A DNA stretch of 64,000 nucleotides, from positions 186,001 to 250,000 of the forward strand of contig NZ_JAJEJQ010000001.1 in the NCBI RefSeq assembly GCF_021390575.1. Reading direction: 5' to 3'. The stretch is from Paraburkholderia adhaesiva (lineage in GTDB: Bacteria > Pseudomonadota > Gammaproteobacteria > Burkholderiales > Burkholderiaceae). Position numbers and translations under genes: made by a program. Positions 1 to 8,271 of this stretch are shown here, one piece after another. A model generated the notes under the pieces. That model was not told the origin of the DNA and did no database searches. It worked only from the letters and a program-made list of their open reading frames with translations. Position 1 is the stretch's first letter, and each line of letters begins with the position of its first letter.

Positions 1-464
1 AGCGGCTGACGCACGAGGCTGATGCAGCCGAAGTGCGCCCACTTTGCTTGTGCGCGCCAGCCAACGGGCAGTTTCGCGGGATCGAATGCGAGGTCCGCAC
101 TTTGCTCGCCGATGAAGTAATACGCAGGTGGATGCGTCTGATGCACGATCGCGAGCAGCGGCGGACGCTCGACGCGCTGCATGAAGCGCATGTCGAGGCC
201 TGCGGCGACGCTTGCGTTCCAGAGTTCGTCGGAGAAATTATCGGTGCCGAGTGCGCCGGCGCATGCCGTCGGCAGGCCGAGCCGCGCGACCGCACGCGCG
301 ACGTTCCAGCCTGCGCCGCCTGGATGCGCGCGCCATTGGGAGTCGGCCTGGAGCGGCGTGCCGTCCGGCGCGGGGACGCGCACGAGATCAGTGAGGATGT
401 CGCCGGCCGAGATGAAGGCCGGGAAGCCCGACGAGAAGTCGGGGCCCGTGTTGCAGGTGCTCAT
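1..464 (-). CDS. PfkB-family sugar kinase (fructokinase-like), 3' end outside the window
   Basis: Reading leftwards from the ATG at 462-464 gives 154 residues before the window edge. The N-terminal half matches ribokinase/PfkB carbohydrate kinases: an opening strand with the substrate Asp (SAGDILTDLV), the Gly-rich signature GGAGWNVARAVARLG around residue 50, and the conserved stretch WAHFGCISLV near the edge. The family phosphorylates fructose, ribose or similar sugars in the cytoplasm with ATP; the ATP-binding C-terminus is not visible. The start codon overlaps the stop of the upstream epimerase gene (ATGA at 461-464), so the two are translationally coupled. With an AGE-type epimerase upstream, fructokinase is the best guess, but specificity is inference. 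Confidence 0.82.
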   Translation of the reverse strand, partial: MSTCNTGPDFSSGFPAFISAGDILTDLVRVPAPDGTPLQADSQWRAHPGGAGWNVARAVARLGLPTACAGALGTDNFSDELWNASVAAGLDMRFMQRVERPPLLAIVHQTHPPAYYFIGEQSADLAFDPAKLPVGWRAQAKWAHFGCISLVRQP

Positions 465-1807
465 GGTGTGGCTCCCTCATGCTGGGCGTCGCCAGCGCCC
501 AACGCCTGTGCGAACGCGCCGCGGCGGCCAGGAACCGGCGCCATGCCGCGTCCCGGCAGTGCGTTGAGCGTCTCGTAGCACGCGCCCATCGTGTGATAGT
601 CGGTCTTGCCCGCAGGGCTCTTTTCGTCGCCGTACTTGCGGTTGTCGCAGGTGAGAATGCGGTACCACGCGCCGTAGCGGTGATCGACGAAATACGTCCA
701 GCTATAGCGCCAGAGTTCGTCATACCAGTCCCAGAAGCGCTCGTTGCCCGTGCGTTTCGCGAGCAGTGCAGCCGTCGCGAACGTTTCGGCCTGCACCCAG
801 AAGTACTTGTCGTGATCGCAGACCGTGCCGTCCGTGCCGAAACCGTAGTAGAGCCCGCCGTGATCGTTGTCCCACGCGCGCGCCATCGCGGCGTCGAACA
901 GTTCGATTGCGCGCGGCAACAGCCACGGCAACGGACGATGGCGCTCGAGGATCAGCAGCAGCTTCGCCCACTCCGTCTGGTGTCCCGGCTGGAAGCCCCA
1001 CGGACGGAAGATGTTCGAACTGTCCTCTTCGTTGTAGTGCCAGTCCACCGACCAGTCCGCGTGATAGTGCTCCCACACGAGACCGTACGAGAGCTTCGCC
1101 TGGCGCAGCGTGAGGTTCGACGCGAGACGTTCGGCGCGGTCGAGATAGACGAGGTGGCCGGTCGCCTCATACGCGGCGAGCAAGGCTTCCGTCGTGTGCA
1201 TGTTCGCGTTCTGGCCGCGATAGCTCGATACGACCCAGTCGGCGCTCGCTTCGTCGGCGTAGAGGCCCGCAGCGGCATCCCAGAAGCGGTGGTCCATCAA
1301 CTCGAACGTCGCGCCGATCATCGGACGCGCTTCTTCGATGCCCGCCATCGCAGCGTGCGAGTAAGCGAGCAGCACGAACGCGAGGCCGTAGCAGTGGCGC
1401 GTGGCGTCGAGCGTGCGCTTCTTGCCGTCGCGCCAGTCGATCTCCCAGTCGTAGCCTTCGTGCTGCGGATCCCAATGCCCGTCGCGCAGGAACTGCAGGC
1501 CGTGGCGTGCGTACTCGAGATACTGAGCGTCGCCGAACTCGCGATACGCCATCGCATAGTTGAAGACGAAACGGCAACTGCTCACCAGATGCCGCGAGTG
1601 CGCGTTGTAGACCGTACCGTCGTCGCGAAAGTAGTGGTAAAAGCCGCCCGATGCGTCAAACACGTTGGGCGCATAGAACCGCAGCGTGTCCTTCACGTGC
1701 GAAAGCAGGAAAGCGCGGTCGCGAAAATTTTCGACTGGCGGCACGCCCGCTTGCGGCGAGTGCGCTTCGGGCGTGGTGACAGCGGCGGTCTTGGTGAGCT
1801 TCGTCAT
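461..1807 (-). CDS. AGE-family epimerase/isomerase (N-acylglucosamine 2-epimerase or mannose isomerase type)
   Basis: The 448-residue product is a full-length AGE-family (alpha/alpha)6-barrel enzyme. Recognisable blocks are the Arg/Tyr/His-rich active-site loops RHLVSSCRFVFNYA, GQNANMHTTEALLAAYEATG, GFQPGHQTEWAKLL and TDYHTMGACYE, which carry the His residues used for proton transfer at C2. Such enzymes interconvert mannose and fructose (or N-acyl-glucosamine and -mannosamine). The first about 25 residues are a non-conserved tail. The gene sits between a LacI regulator (18 bp upstream) and a PfkB kinase (4 bp overlap); that order suggests mannose to fructose to fructose-phosphate. Family assignment is firm; the substrate is inferred from neighbours. 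Confidence 0.9.
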   Translation of the reverse strand: MTKLTKTAAVTTPEAHSPQAGVPPVENFRDRAFLLSHVKDTLRFYAPNVFDASGGFYHYFRDDGTVYNAHSRHLVSSCRFVFNYAMAYREFGDAQYLEYARHGLQFLRDGHWDPQHEGYDWEIDWRDGKKRTLDATRHCYGLAFVLLAYSHAAMAGIEEARPMIGATFELMDHRFWDAAAGLYADEASADWVVSSYRGQNANMHTTEALLAAYEATGHLVYLDRAERLASNLTLRQAKLSYGLVWEHYHADWSVDWHYNEEDSSNIFRPWGFQPGHQTEWAKLLLILERHRPLPWLLPRAIELFDAAMARAWDNDHGGLYYGFGTDGTVCDHDKYFWVQAETFATAALLAKRTGNERFWDWYDELWRYSWTYFVDHRYGAWYRILTCDNRKYGDEKSPAGKTDYHTMGACYETLNALPGRGMAPVPGRRGAFAQALGAGDAQHEGATP

Positions 1808-1825
1808 GGCGTTCTCATCATGGCG

Positions 1826-2989
1826 TTAGCGTGGTTTCAGCGCGGCACGCGCTGCGGTGCCGCGCGTGGACGGTGCGGCGGCGGTGTCTTCTTCGGCGAT
1901 CGCGTCGTCCGCGCCATCGCAGGTGAGCATGGCGTTCGGCGCGGCGGCGCGGTCGGTCATCTGCAAATCCGGTTGCGTAGCGCGCGTACCCTCGGTCACT
2001 GGGCGTGCCCCGGCTGTCGTGCTGCCGCGTGCGATCAGTTGCACCGGCAGGCGGATTTCAGTGACCGTGGGCGCTTCTTCGAGCAGCAACTCGACCCCGC
2101 GCCGCCCGAGCGTTTCCTTGTCGACGGCGATCGTCGAGAGCGACGGCACCGCATGGGCCGCGCCCGCGATGTCGTCGAAACCGATGATCGCGATGTCCTC
2201 CGGCACGCGCAGGCCGCGCGACTGGCACACGCGCATCGCGGCGAGCGCGGCGGCGTCGTTGTAGGCGAACACGGCGTCGGGTGCAGCGCCGCGCGTTTCG
2301 TCGAGCAGACGTGCCATCGCGCGCGCGGCGCCGGTATCGGGGTCGAGCCCGGCGTCGATCGTCACTTCGAGCGATGGATCGAACAGGAGCCCCGCTTCGA
2401 AGAACGCGCGCCGGTAGCCGAGCGCGCGCTGCGCGATGCTGAAGTGCGCGAGCGATCCGCCGATGAACGCCACGCGCCGGCGCCCCATTGCGAACAGGTG
2501 ATTCATCGCCAGCGTGGCGCCCGCGACGTTGTCGATGTTCACCGAGCGCAGGTCCGGTGCCCACAGGTCGATCAGCACGAGCGGCCGCTGCAGCGCGACG
2601 AGCGCACCGAGCGTCTCCGGTTCGACGAAGCCTGCTATGGCGATCGCGTCAGGCGCGTGCAGGCGAAGCTGGCGGATGGTGTCGTCGGCGGGGCCGGCGG
2701 TGAGCAGCGCGGGCACGATGCCGTGCTCGCGGCAGGCGTCCTCGACACCGTGCAGCACGTGCGAGAAGAACGGGCTTGCAGCGAAGTTGTTGTGCTGGCG
2801 ATGCAGCAGGAACGTGAGCCGGCGGATGCGCGGGCGCAGTTGGGCGCAATCGTAGCCGAGCGATTGCGCGACTTCAACGATGCGCGCTCGCGTGGACTCG
2901 GAGAGGCCGGACTGGTTTTTGAGCGCGCGTGAAACCGTGCCGATCGACACGTTGGCTGCCTGCGCGACGTCGCGAATGGTTGTCCCCAT
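1826..2989 (-). CDS. LacI-family transcriptional regulator
   Basis: This 387-residue protein begins with a LacI helix-turn-helix and hinge (TTIRDVAQAANVSIGTVSRAL, residues 3-23), followed by a periplasmic-binding-protein-like effector domain (FIGGSLAHFS, AVFAYNDAAALAAM, AIIGFDDIAGA) to about residue 325. The last 60 residues are Ala/Thr-rich and unconserved. I start at the ATG at 2987-2989 because the helix-turn-helix begins there and GGGAG lies just upstream; an in-frame GTG 24 bp earlier would only add Arg/Pro-rich residues. It heads the epimerase-kinase operon and probably controls it and itself in response to a sugar; the ligand cannot be read from the sequence. Confidence 0.9.
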   Translation of the reverse strand: MGTTIRDVAQAANVSIGTVSRALKNQSGLSESTRARIVEVAQSLGYDCAQLRPRIRRLTFLLHRQHNNFAASPFFSHVLHGVEDACREHGIVPALLTAGPADDTIRQLRLHAPDAIAIAGFVEPETLGALVALQRPLVLIDLWAPDLRSVNIDNVAGATLAMNHLFAMGRRRVAFIGGSLAHFSIAQRALGYRRAFFEAGLLFDPSLEVTIDAGLDPDTGAARAMARLLDETRGAAPDAVFAYNDAAALAAMRVCQSRGLRVPEDIAIIGFDDIAGAAHAVPSLSTIAVDKETLGRRGVELLLEEAPTVTEIRLPVQLIARGSTTAGARPVTEGTRATQPDLQMTDRAAAPNAMLTCDGADDAIAEEDTAAAPSTRGTAARAALKPR

Positions 2990-3139
2990 GACTCCCGGCG
3001 GGCGGCGCGCCACGGCGCCGCGTGGTGTTCGTCAGATATCGGGGCGATTGTATAGTAAAAATTCGGCTAAACAACCGGCGTTGCGCCACAGTTATTCCCG
3101 TAAATAACCGAAGCGGAAGCGATAAAACTCAAATTAAGT

Positions 3140-3152
3140 GTTTAGTAAAAAC
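3140..3152. promoter_or_regulatory. Possible LacI-type operator (imperfect dyad)
   Basis: GTTTAGTAAAAAC forms an imperfect inverted repeat (GTTTA / AAAAC) in the AT-rich region about 150 bp upstream of the regulator start. The TAGTAAAAA core recurs near 3053-3064. Assignment as the operator for the adjacent LacI-family protein is inference. Confidence 0.3.
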
Positions 3153-3299
3153 AACGAAACAAAGGCCGTTGGTCAGGTCGGACGCGCAAGGCGGCGCGTC
3201 GCGGATCGCGTGAGCGGCGCGTTGGTGCGCTTCGGTTTGCAACGGTAGTGGAGGCGTGCGCCGTCCGCCGCCGCGTGATGTTCCGAGGGCGTGCTGATG

Positions 3300-3328
3300 C
3301 GCATGGGGCTGCCATAGCGCCCCATGCG
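3300..3328. terminator. Stem-loop with 10-bp stem between co-directional genes
   Basis: CGCATGGGGC (3300-3309) pairs perfectly with GCCCCATGCG (3319-3328) across a 9-nt loop. It lies about 40 bp beyond the U-tract terminator of the c-di-GMP gene on the same strand. It has no T-run of its own, so it may be a backup terminator or mRNA 3' end barrier. Confidence 0.4.
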
Positions 3329-3350
3329 TGCCGCGCGGCGAGTGCCGCTG

Positions 3351-3378
3351 GAAAGAGAAAAAGCGGGCGTTAGCCCGC
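3351..3378 (-). terminator. Rho-independent terminator overlapping the stop codon of the EAL-CBS-GGDEF gene
   Basis: On the minus strand GCGGGC (3378-3373) and GCCCGC (3368-3363) form a 6-bp GC stem around the loop TAAC, followed at once by TTTTTCTCTTTC. The loop contains the TAA stop codon (3372-3370) of the c-di-GMP gene, so the last two codons are part of the terminator stem. Confidence 0.8.
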
Positions 3379-5211
3379 AGGCGAAGCAAGTTCGCCGTGC
3401 ACAGGCAGTCGCGCCGCGCTGTCGCTGCCGTCGATCACAACGAGGCCCGCCGCCTCCTGCTTGGCCTGGCGTTTGGCGCAGGCCGCGAGCGACGCGATCG
3501 CCTCACTGGTGTGCCGCCCGCTGCTGCCAGGCGCGATGTGCACGCAGCCGATCGCCATCGTCACGAAGCCAAAGAACACGCGATTGCCCTGGCGGTCCTC
3601 GCCTTCGATGCCGCCCGCGAGCCGGTCCGCAGGCGCGTAGAAGCGCTGTGCGCCCGCGTTGAACGTCTCGATCGCACATCGCGCGCGTTCGAGCCACGTC
3701 TCGCTCTGGAACAGGATCAGGAAGTCGTCGCCGCCCACGTGGCCGAGGAAATCGCGCGTCGGGTCGCATGCGTCGGCGAGCACGGTCGCGGCGAATTTCA
3801 GCACCTCGTCGCCCTGCCAGTACCCGTATTGATCGTTGAACGGCTTGAACTGGTTCAGATCGACGTAGCACGCGTAAAAGCCCGCATCGTTCGAGAGCAG
3901 CCGCTCGATGTGCGAACTGATCGGAATGTTGCCAGGCAGGAACGTGAGCGGATTCGCGTAGCGCGCGGCCTGAATGCGCACCTCGGTCACCGCGCGCACG
4001 AGGCTCTCGCCGGTGCCGAGGCCCGCGTAGCGGCCGTTGTCGGTGATGACGAAGCCATCGGCGAGATAGCGCTGGTCATCGCTCGCGAGCAGCGTCGCCA
4101 TCTGCTCGACCGTCATCGACTGCTCGATCAGCACCGGCGACACGTTCGCGAACTGCATGCACGCCTTCTTGCCGAACAGTTCGCGGTGATAGGGCAGCGC
4201 ATAGCGGTCCATGAACGCGCGGCGATTGATGAGCGCGACCGGCTTTTCGCCCTCGACCACCGCAAGCGCATGCAGCTCGGGCGCGCCGTTGAAGACCTGG
4301 AGGACGTCGTTGTTGGTGGCGTGACGCGGCAGCGTCGGTGCGTGAACCATCATCTTCGCCGCGGGCGAGCCGCTGCCCGCTTGCACCGTCGCGGCGCGGC
4401 GCGCGGCTTCGGGAAATACGGCGATGTGATCGGCGCGGATCGCTTCACGTGCGTCGTGCGCGAGCGCGAGCGTGGGACGCGTCTCGGGGCGGCCGAAGAA
4501 ATAACCCTGCCCACTGCCGATGCCCATGTCGCGCACCACGATCAGATCGGCTTCGCATTCGATGCCCTCGGCGACGATCCGCGCGCCGCTCGCCTGCGCG
4601 AAGTGCTGCATCGCGCGCACGGCTTCGAACTTGAGCGAATCCTTCGCGATGCCGTCGATGAAGAAACGGTCGATCTTCACGATGTCGGGGTGGAGGCGCA
4701 CCCACAGGTTCATGCTCGAGTTCGCGGTGCCGTAGTCGTCGAGCGCGAATTGCGCGCCGGCCGAGCGCAGGGCCTCGACGACGGGGATGAAGTCGTCGCT
4801 GTGGTCGATGGCGCTCTGCTCGGTGAGTTCGATCACGATGCGGCGGGCGTCGAGCGTGCCGTCGAAGAGCGCGAACATGTCGCGGCCGGACGCGGTGAGT
4901 TCGCGCAAGGCGTCGGCGCTGAAGTTCAGGAATAGCTTGCCCTTGCCGCCGAACTGCGAGAAGGCGTCGATGCAGACGCGCGCCGCAGCGTGTTCGAGCG
5001 CGGTCGTACAGCGTTCCTGGTGCGCGCGCGCGAAGAGCGCCGCGGGCGATTCGAGCGGCGATCCGGCGGGGCCGCGGATCAGGCCCTCGTAGCCGAGGAT
5101 CGCACCGTCCGCGAAATCGACGATCGGCTGGAATACGGCGCGCAGATTACACCGTGCGATCAGATCTGCGGTGCGGGGCGGGATGGACGGTGAGGATGCG
5201 CAAGCAGACAT
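3370..5211 (-). CDS. EAL-CBS-GGDEF cyclic-di-GMP signalling protein
   Basis: The 613-residue cytosolic protein has three parts in unusual order: EAL phosphodiesterase (about 20-250), a CBS-pair-like region (about 285-415), and GGDEF (about 425-590). The EAL domain keeps the expected catalytic set: E42 in YEGLIRG (EAL is EGL here), the Asn of LFLNFS, E128/E131 in IELTE, D158-D159 in LDDYG, the Lys of IVKID, the Glu of AEGIE, and QGYFFGRP. The GGDEF signature is GGDDF at 493-497, and no RxxD inhibitory site precedes it, so cyclase activity is doubtful; the domain may be a GTP sensor. No membrane segment or signal peptide is visible. It stands alone and ends inside its own terminator. Net c-di-GMP hydrolysis regulated by CBS ligands is my inference. 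Confidence 0.9.
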   Translation of the reverse strand: MSACASSPSIPPRTADLIARCNLRAVFQPIVDFADGAILGYEGLIRGPAGSPLESPAALFARAHQERCTTALEHAAARVCIDAFSQFGGKGKLFLNFSADALRELTASGRDMFALFDGTLDARRIVIELTEQSAIDHSDDFIPVVEALRSAGAQFALDDYGTANSSMNLWVRLHPDIVKIDRFFIDGIAKDSLKFEAVRAMQHFAQASGARIVAEGIECEADLIVVRDMGIGSGQGYFFGRPETRPTLALAHDAREAIRADHIAVFPEAARRAATVQAGSGSPAAKMMVHAPTLPRHATNNDVLQVFNGAPELHALAVVEGEKPVALINRRAFMDRYALPYHRELFGKKACMQFANVSPVLIEQSMTVEQMATLLASDDQRYLADGFVITDNGRYAGLGTGESLVRAVTEVRIQAARYANPLTFLPGNIPISSHIERLLSNDAGFYACYVDLNQFKPFNDQYGYWQGDEVLKFAATVLADACDPTRDFLGHVGGDDFLILFQSETWLERARCAIETFNAGAQRFYAPADRLAGGIEGEDRQGNRVFFGFVTMAIGCVHIAPGSSGRHTSEAIASLAACAKRQAKQEAAGLVVIDGSDSAARLPVHGELASPAG

Positions 5212-5367
5212 AAGCGAGCCACTACAGGCAGTAACGACACGCTTAACGGCAACAACGCCCGACTATTAAGTGAATTTTTGGTGACACGTGCTCGCAATCG
5301 TTAGCGAGGCTAAGCAACGGGCGATATGCGGGGAATGGGTCTGGTGGCGAGGCGTTGCTTCGTGAAA

Positions 5368-5432
5368 GGCGGGGGTAAGAGGCGGGGGTAAGAGGCGGGG
5401 GTAAGAAGCAGGGGCAGGAAGCAGTGGTGAAA
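5368..5432. repeat. 13-bp tandem repeat, five units
   Basis: The unit GGCGGGGGTAAGA occurs three times without change (5368-5406) and is followed by two diverged copies (5407-5432). The tract lies in the 287-bp gap between the c-di-GMP gene and the transporter gene, just past the transporter's 3' end. The unit length is not a multiple of three, consistent with a non-coding tract. The rest of this gap shows nothing else that I can name. Confidence 0.8.
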
Positions 5433-5498
5433 AGTAGAGCGGGCGACAGCCGAAGATCGCGCGCGCCCGCCCCGGACGGCGCAAATCTCCCACGCGAT

Positions 5499-6545
5499 TT
5501 AACGCCGCACCGCAGCCGCCGTGCGCTTCGTGCCGCCTGCGCGCGATTCGTCGCCCGCGAGCGCGTCGCGCTCGCTGCTCATGTCGCGCGCGCCCCAGTG
5601 CTGCGCGAGCGCGGCGCAAACCATCAGCTGGATCTGGTGAAACAACATAAGCGGCAGCACGACCGCACCGACCGCGCTCGACGCGAAAATCACCTTCGCC
5701 ATCGGCACCCCGGCCGCGAGACTCTTCTTTGAGCCGCAGAAAATGATCGTGATCTGGTCCGCTCGCGAGAAACCGAGCTTCTTGCTGGTGAATATCGTGA
5801 TGCCGAGCGCGAGCGCGAGCATCAACGCACACACGACGATGATGCCGGCCAGCGCTGAAAGCGGAATGTGGTGCCAGAGCCCTTCGTTGACGGACTCGCT
5901 GAATGCGCCGAAGACGACGAGCAGGATCGACCCTTGGTCGACGAACTTGAGCACGCCGCGATAGCGCTCGATCCACCGGCCGATCACGGGGCGCAGCAGT
6001 TGCCCGGCGATGAACGGCACGAGCAGTTGCAGCACGATGTTCCAGATCGTGTGCCATGCGGAGCCGCCGCTCGCGGCCTGGTTCGTGATGAGAAGGCTCA
6101 CGAGCGCGGGCGTGACGAAGATGCCGATCAGGCTCGACGCCGACGCGCTGCAGACCGCGGCGGGCACGTTGCCGCGCGCGATCGACGTGAAGGCAATCGA
6201 CGACTGGACGGTCGAGGGCAGCGTGCAGAGGAACAGCACGCCCGCGTAGAGCGCGGGGGTGACAAGTGGCGAAAGTACCGGCTTGAGCGCGAGGCCGAGC
6301 AGAGGGAAGACGACGAAGGTGCTCGCCAGCACGACGAGGTGGAGGCGCCAGTGCGTCGCGCCCGCGATGATCGCTTCGCGCGAGAGCTTGGCGCCGTGCA
6401 GGAAGAACAGCAGGCCGACGGCGAAGTTGGTCAGCCAGTTGAAGGCCGTGGCGGCCTGGCCATGCACCGGGAAAAGGCTTGCGAGGATCACCACGCCGAT
6501 GAGGGACAGGGTGAAGTTATCGGGAATGAATTTCGGACGGGCCAT
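5499..6545 (-). CDS. SBF-like bile acid:sodium symporter family transporter (YfeH type)
   Basis: The 348-residue inner-membrane protein has about nine or ten hydrophobic segments from LSLIGVVILASLF near residue 15 to VVLPLMLFHQIQLMVCAAL near 310. It matches the SBF-like (PF13593) branch by length and by conserved stretches such as VGLLFFLHGAKLSREAI, LPSTVQSSIAFTSIARGN and the re-entrant GSKKSLAAGVPMA. This family carries organic anions with sodium; its physiological substrate in proteobacteria is not settled. The last 30 residues are a charged cytoplasmic tail. It is monocistronic, transcribed away from the Gly-rich secreted-protein gene. Confidence 0.88.
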   Translation of the reverse strand: MARPKFIPDNFTLSLIGVVILASLFPVHGQAATAFNWLTNFAVGLLFFLHGAKLSREAIIAGATHWRLHLVVLASTFVVFPLLGLALKPVLSPLVTPALYAGVLFLCTLPSTVQSSIAFTSIARGNVPAAVCSASASSLIGIFVTPALVSLLITNQAASGGSAWHTIWNIVLQLLVPFIAGQLLRPVIGRWIERYRGVLKFVDQGSILLVVFGAFSESVNEGLWHHIPLSALAGIIVVCALMLALALGITIFTSKKLGFSRADQITIIFCGSKKSLAAGVPMAKVIFASSAVGAVVLPLMLFHQIQLMVCAALAQHWGARDMSSERDALAGDESRAGGTKRTAAAVRR

Positions 6546-7059
6546 CGGGGCAATCTCAGGTGCGCATCGGCGCGGCGCGGGTTGCTATGCGACGTCAGGT
6601 CGTGCGCCGCATTCATCAAAAACGCAATTGTCCCCGCAAGCCTATTGAAAAAGCAAATTCATTTGAAGAATTGATTAATGATACTAACGCATGAGCCGGA
6701 TGCGGCCATGCTCCAGCGGCATCGCGCGGCCGCACGCATTCGAGATACCTCGGCACCGGTGCGGCACTCGTCCGGCACCTGTTGTGCGGGCATCAATCGG
6801 ACCGGCTCGAAGCGCCTTTCCCGATTACCCTCCGAAGCCCGAAAAACCGTGCAGTAACATGGCGTTACAACCCTACTCGCGGCATAACATCTTTTGGCTC
6901 GACACCCATCCGGGGCGCCCATAAATTACCGTCAAAGGGCGCTCGGGCCCGTCGCGGTGGCAATCATTGTGCGCCACGCGAGTGCCCGCGTCAGAACAGG
7001 CCCCGCCACGGCCCGAGTGGCGGACCTTCACGCGGAACGTCGGGCGGACGATCGACACA
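6546..7059. other. Divergent intergenic region, no gene recognised
   Basis: About 510 bp separate the transporter (leftward) from the secreted Gly-rich protein (rightward). Bases 6640-6690 are AT-rich (ATTGATTAATGATACTAACG lies at about 6671) and probably hold the transporter promoter. Short open frames here have no recognisable content and no convincing ribosome binding site. I see no RNA gene. Confidence 0.4.
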
Positions 7060-7659
7060 ATGCACGCAGGTTTGTCACGAATGGGACGGTGGGTCTTCGG
7101 TGCCGGATTGATGGCGCTGGTCGCGTATGCCCACGCGCAGCCTGCGTATTCGTCGTCGCATTACGGCGGAGGAGGCGGCGGCTTTCAACGGGCACCGATG
7201 GCGAGCCCGCAGTCCGGCGGCGGAGGGCGCGGCGGCATGCCGTGGGCGGGCCGCGAGCGCGGCGCCTGGGGCGCGCACGAGCCGTCCCCCACGGGCCGTG
7301 AGGCGGGCGGCTATCGTGGCGGCTATGGCGGCGGTTCGGGCCGCTACGGCGCAGGCTCCGTGCGTGTCGCCGACCAGGGCGGCTTGCGTGAGCGCGGCGG
7401 CCGAAATGCCGGAAGCGTAAATGGTCAGCCCGTTCGCTCGATGGGCGGCGGCTATGGAATCTACCGCAACGGGCCGATCACACCGGTCAGCGAGCCGATG
7501 CGTCAGGTACCGCATCCACCGGCAGACTCGCCGGTGCGGGCGGGCTCGATCCGCGAAGACGTGGCGCGCTACAACGAGGAGCGCGGCTCGTTCCGGCCTT
7601 CCCCTCGTGGCGGCGGTGAAGTGCCCCGTCCGCCGATGCCGTCCCCCTATCGCAACTAG
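7060..7659 (+). CDS. Secreted glycine/arginine-rich protein of unknown function
   Basis: From the ATG at 7060 this encodes 199 residues beginning with a Sec signal peptide (positive start, hydrophobic WVFGAGLMALVAYA, cleavage expected after AHA). The mature part is Gly-rich low-complexity sequence (HYGGGGGGFQ, GGYRGGYGGGSGRYG) followed by a Pro/Arg-rich tail. No enzyme motif is present. An in-frame start 93 bp upstream exists, but its extra residues are not signal-like. Its role is unknown; an exported or surface-associated disordered protein is the most that can be said. Confidence 0.65.
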   Translation: MHAGLSRMGRWVFGAGLMALVAYAHAQPAYSSSHYGGGGGGFQRAPMASPQSGGGGRGGMPWAGRERGAWGAHEPSPTGREAGGYRGGYGGGSGRYGAGSVRVADQGGLRERGGRNAGSVNGQPVRSMGGGYGIYRNGPITPVSEPMRQVPHPPADSPVRAGSIREDVARYNEERGSFRPSPRGGGEVPRPPMPSPYRN

Positions 7660-8271
7660 CACTCCCTGGCGCTTTGGGTATGGAGCTGGCTGCCATCGCC
7701 CGACATAAGCCCCTCTCAAAAGCGCCTGGCCGCGCGCCGGCCGCCGCATCAATAACCTCCCGTCGATTTCCTCCTTCTGGCGACGCGTCCCGTTGCGCGC
7801 GCATCGATCTCCTTCGCTATTGCACTGCGGATTCGCAAGTCCCCGGCGCGAATCGGCCCAATCTGACGCGCGGATACCACACTTTTTGAAAAATCGCTCG
7901 CCGTACACAACCCTTTCATCATCAAATCTCGGCTTCGATTTCGCAGTGCGTCAATAGCGGTCCGGGGCGCCCGGAAAAAACCCGCAAAAGCGGTTCAAAT
8001 GCCCGAAAAGGTGCACGCTGCAACGCAGCGCAATGCGGCCGCCACGCGGCCGCTGTGGCTCACCCTGACGGCGATACCCTGCCCCACATAACGGTGGTAA
8101 CCGCGGACATTTCTGGCCGCGCAGCCGGTCCGCGAAGGTGGCCGGGCCTCGCGCCCAAGGCCCAGGGCCTCAAAACGGCCACGCCTGCGAACGACGAAAA
8201 ACAATTATTGGTTTGCGCGAGCGTCATCCGCCGCGAGCCCCGTTTTTATTTTGGAAAGGTCTGGAGAGTTC
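7660..8271. other. Intergenic region upstream of the porin gene
   Basis: Roughly 610 bp without a supported gene. It should contain the porin promoter. A perfect inverted repeat GCGGCCGC / GCGGCCGC with a 3-nt spacer lies at 8035-8053. Open frames on both strands lack recognisable content. The 3' end holds the porin ribosome binding site (GGAGAG at 8262-8267). Confidence 0.4.

Larger units (their letters stand above)
2990..3369. other. Intergenic regulatory region upstream of the lacI-type gene
   Basis: This 380-bp stretch lies between the leftward LacI-type gene and the end of the leftward c-di-GMP gene. Bases 3040-3165 are distinctly AT-rich against the local background and should hold the operon promoter. 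They contain the related words TATAGTAAAAATT (near 3053) and GTTTAGTAAAAAC (3140-3152), the latter an imperfect dyad of the kind LacI proteins bind. A second part holds a stem-loop at 3300-3328. No gene is supported here. Confidence 0.5.

Noticed and set aside
479..2932. Rightward open frame of 817 codons across the epimerase and LacI genes
   Set aside because: It is antisense to two well-supported genes and Arg/Val-rich with no domain; long antisense frames are expected at this GC content.
8035..8053. GCGGCCGC inverted repeat upstream of the porin gene as an operator
   Set aside because: Both arms are self-complementary GC words likely to arise by chance in this composition; no second copy and no spacing relation to a promoter.
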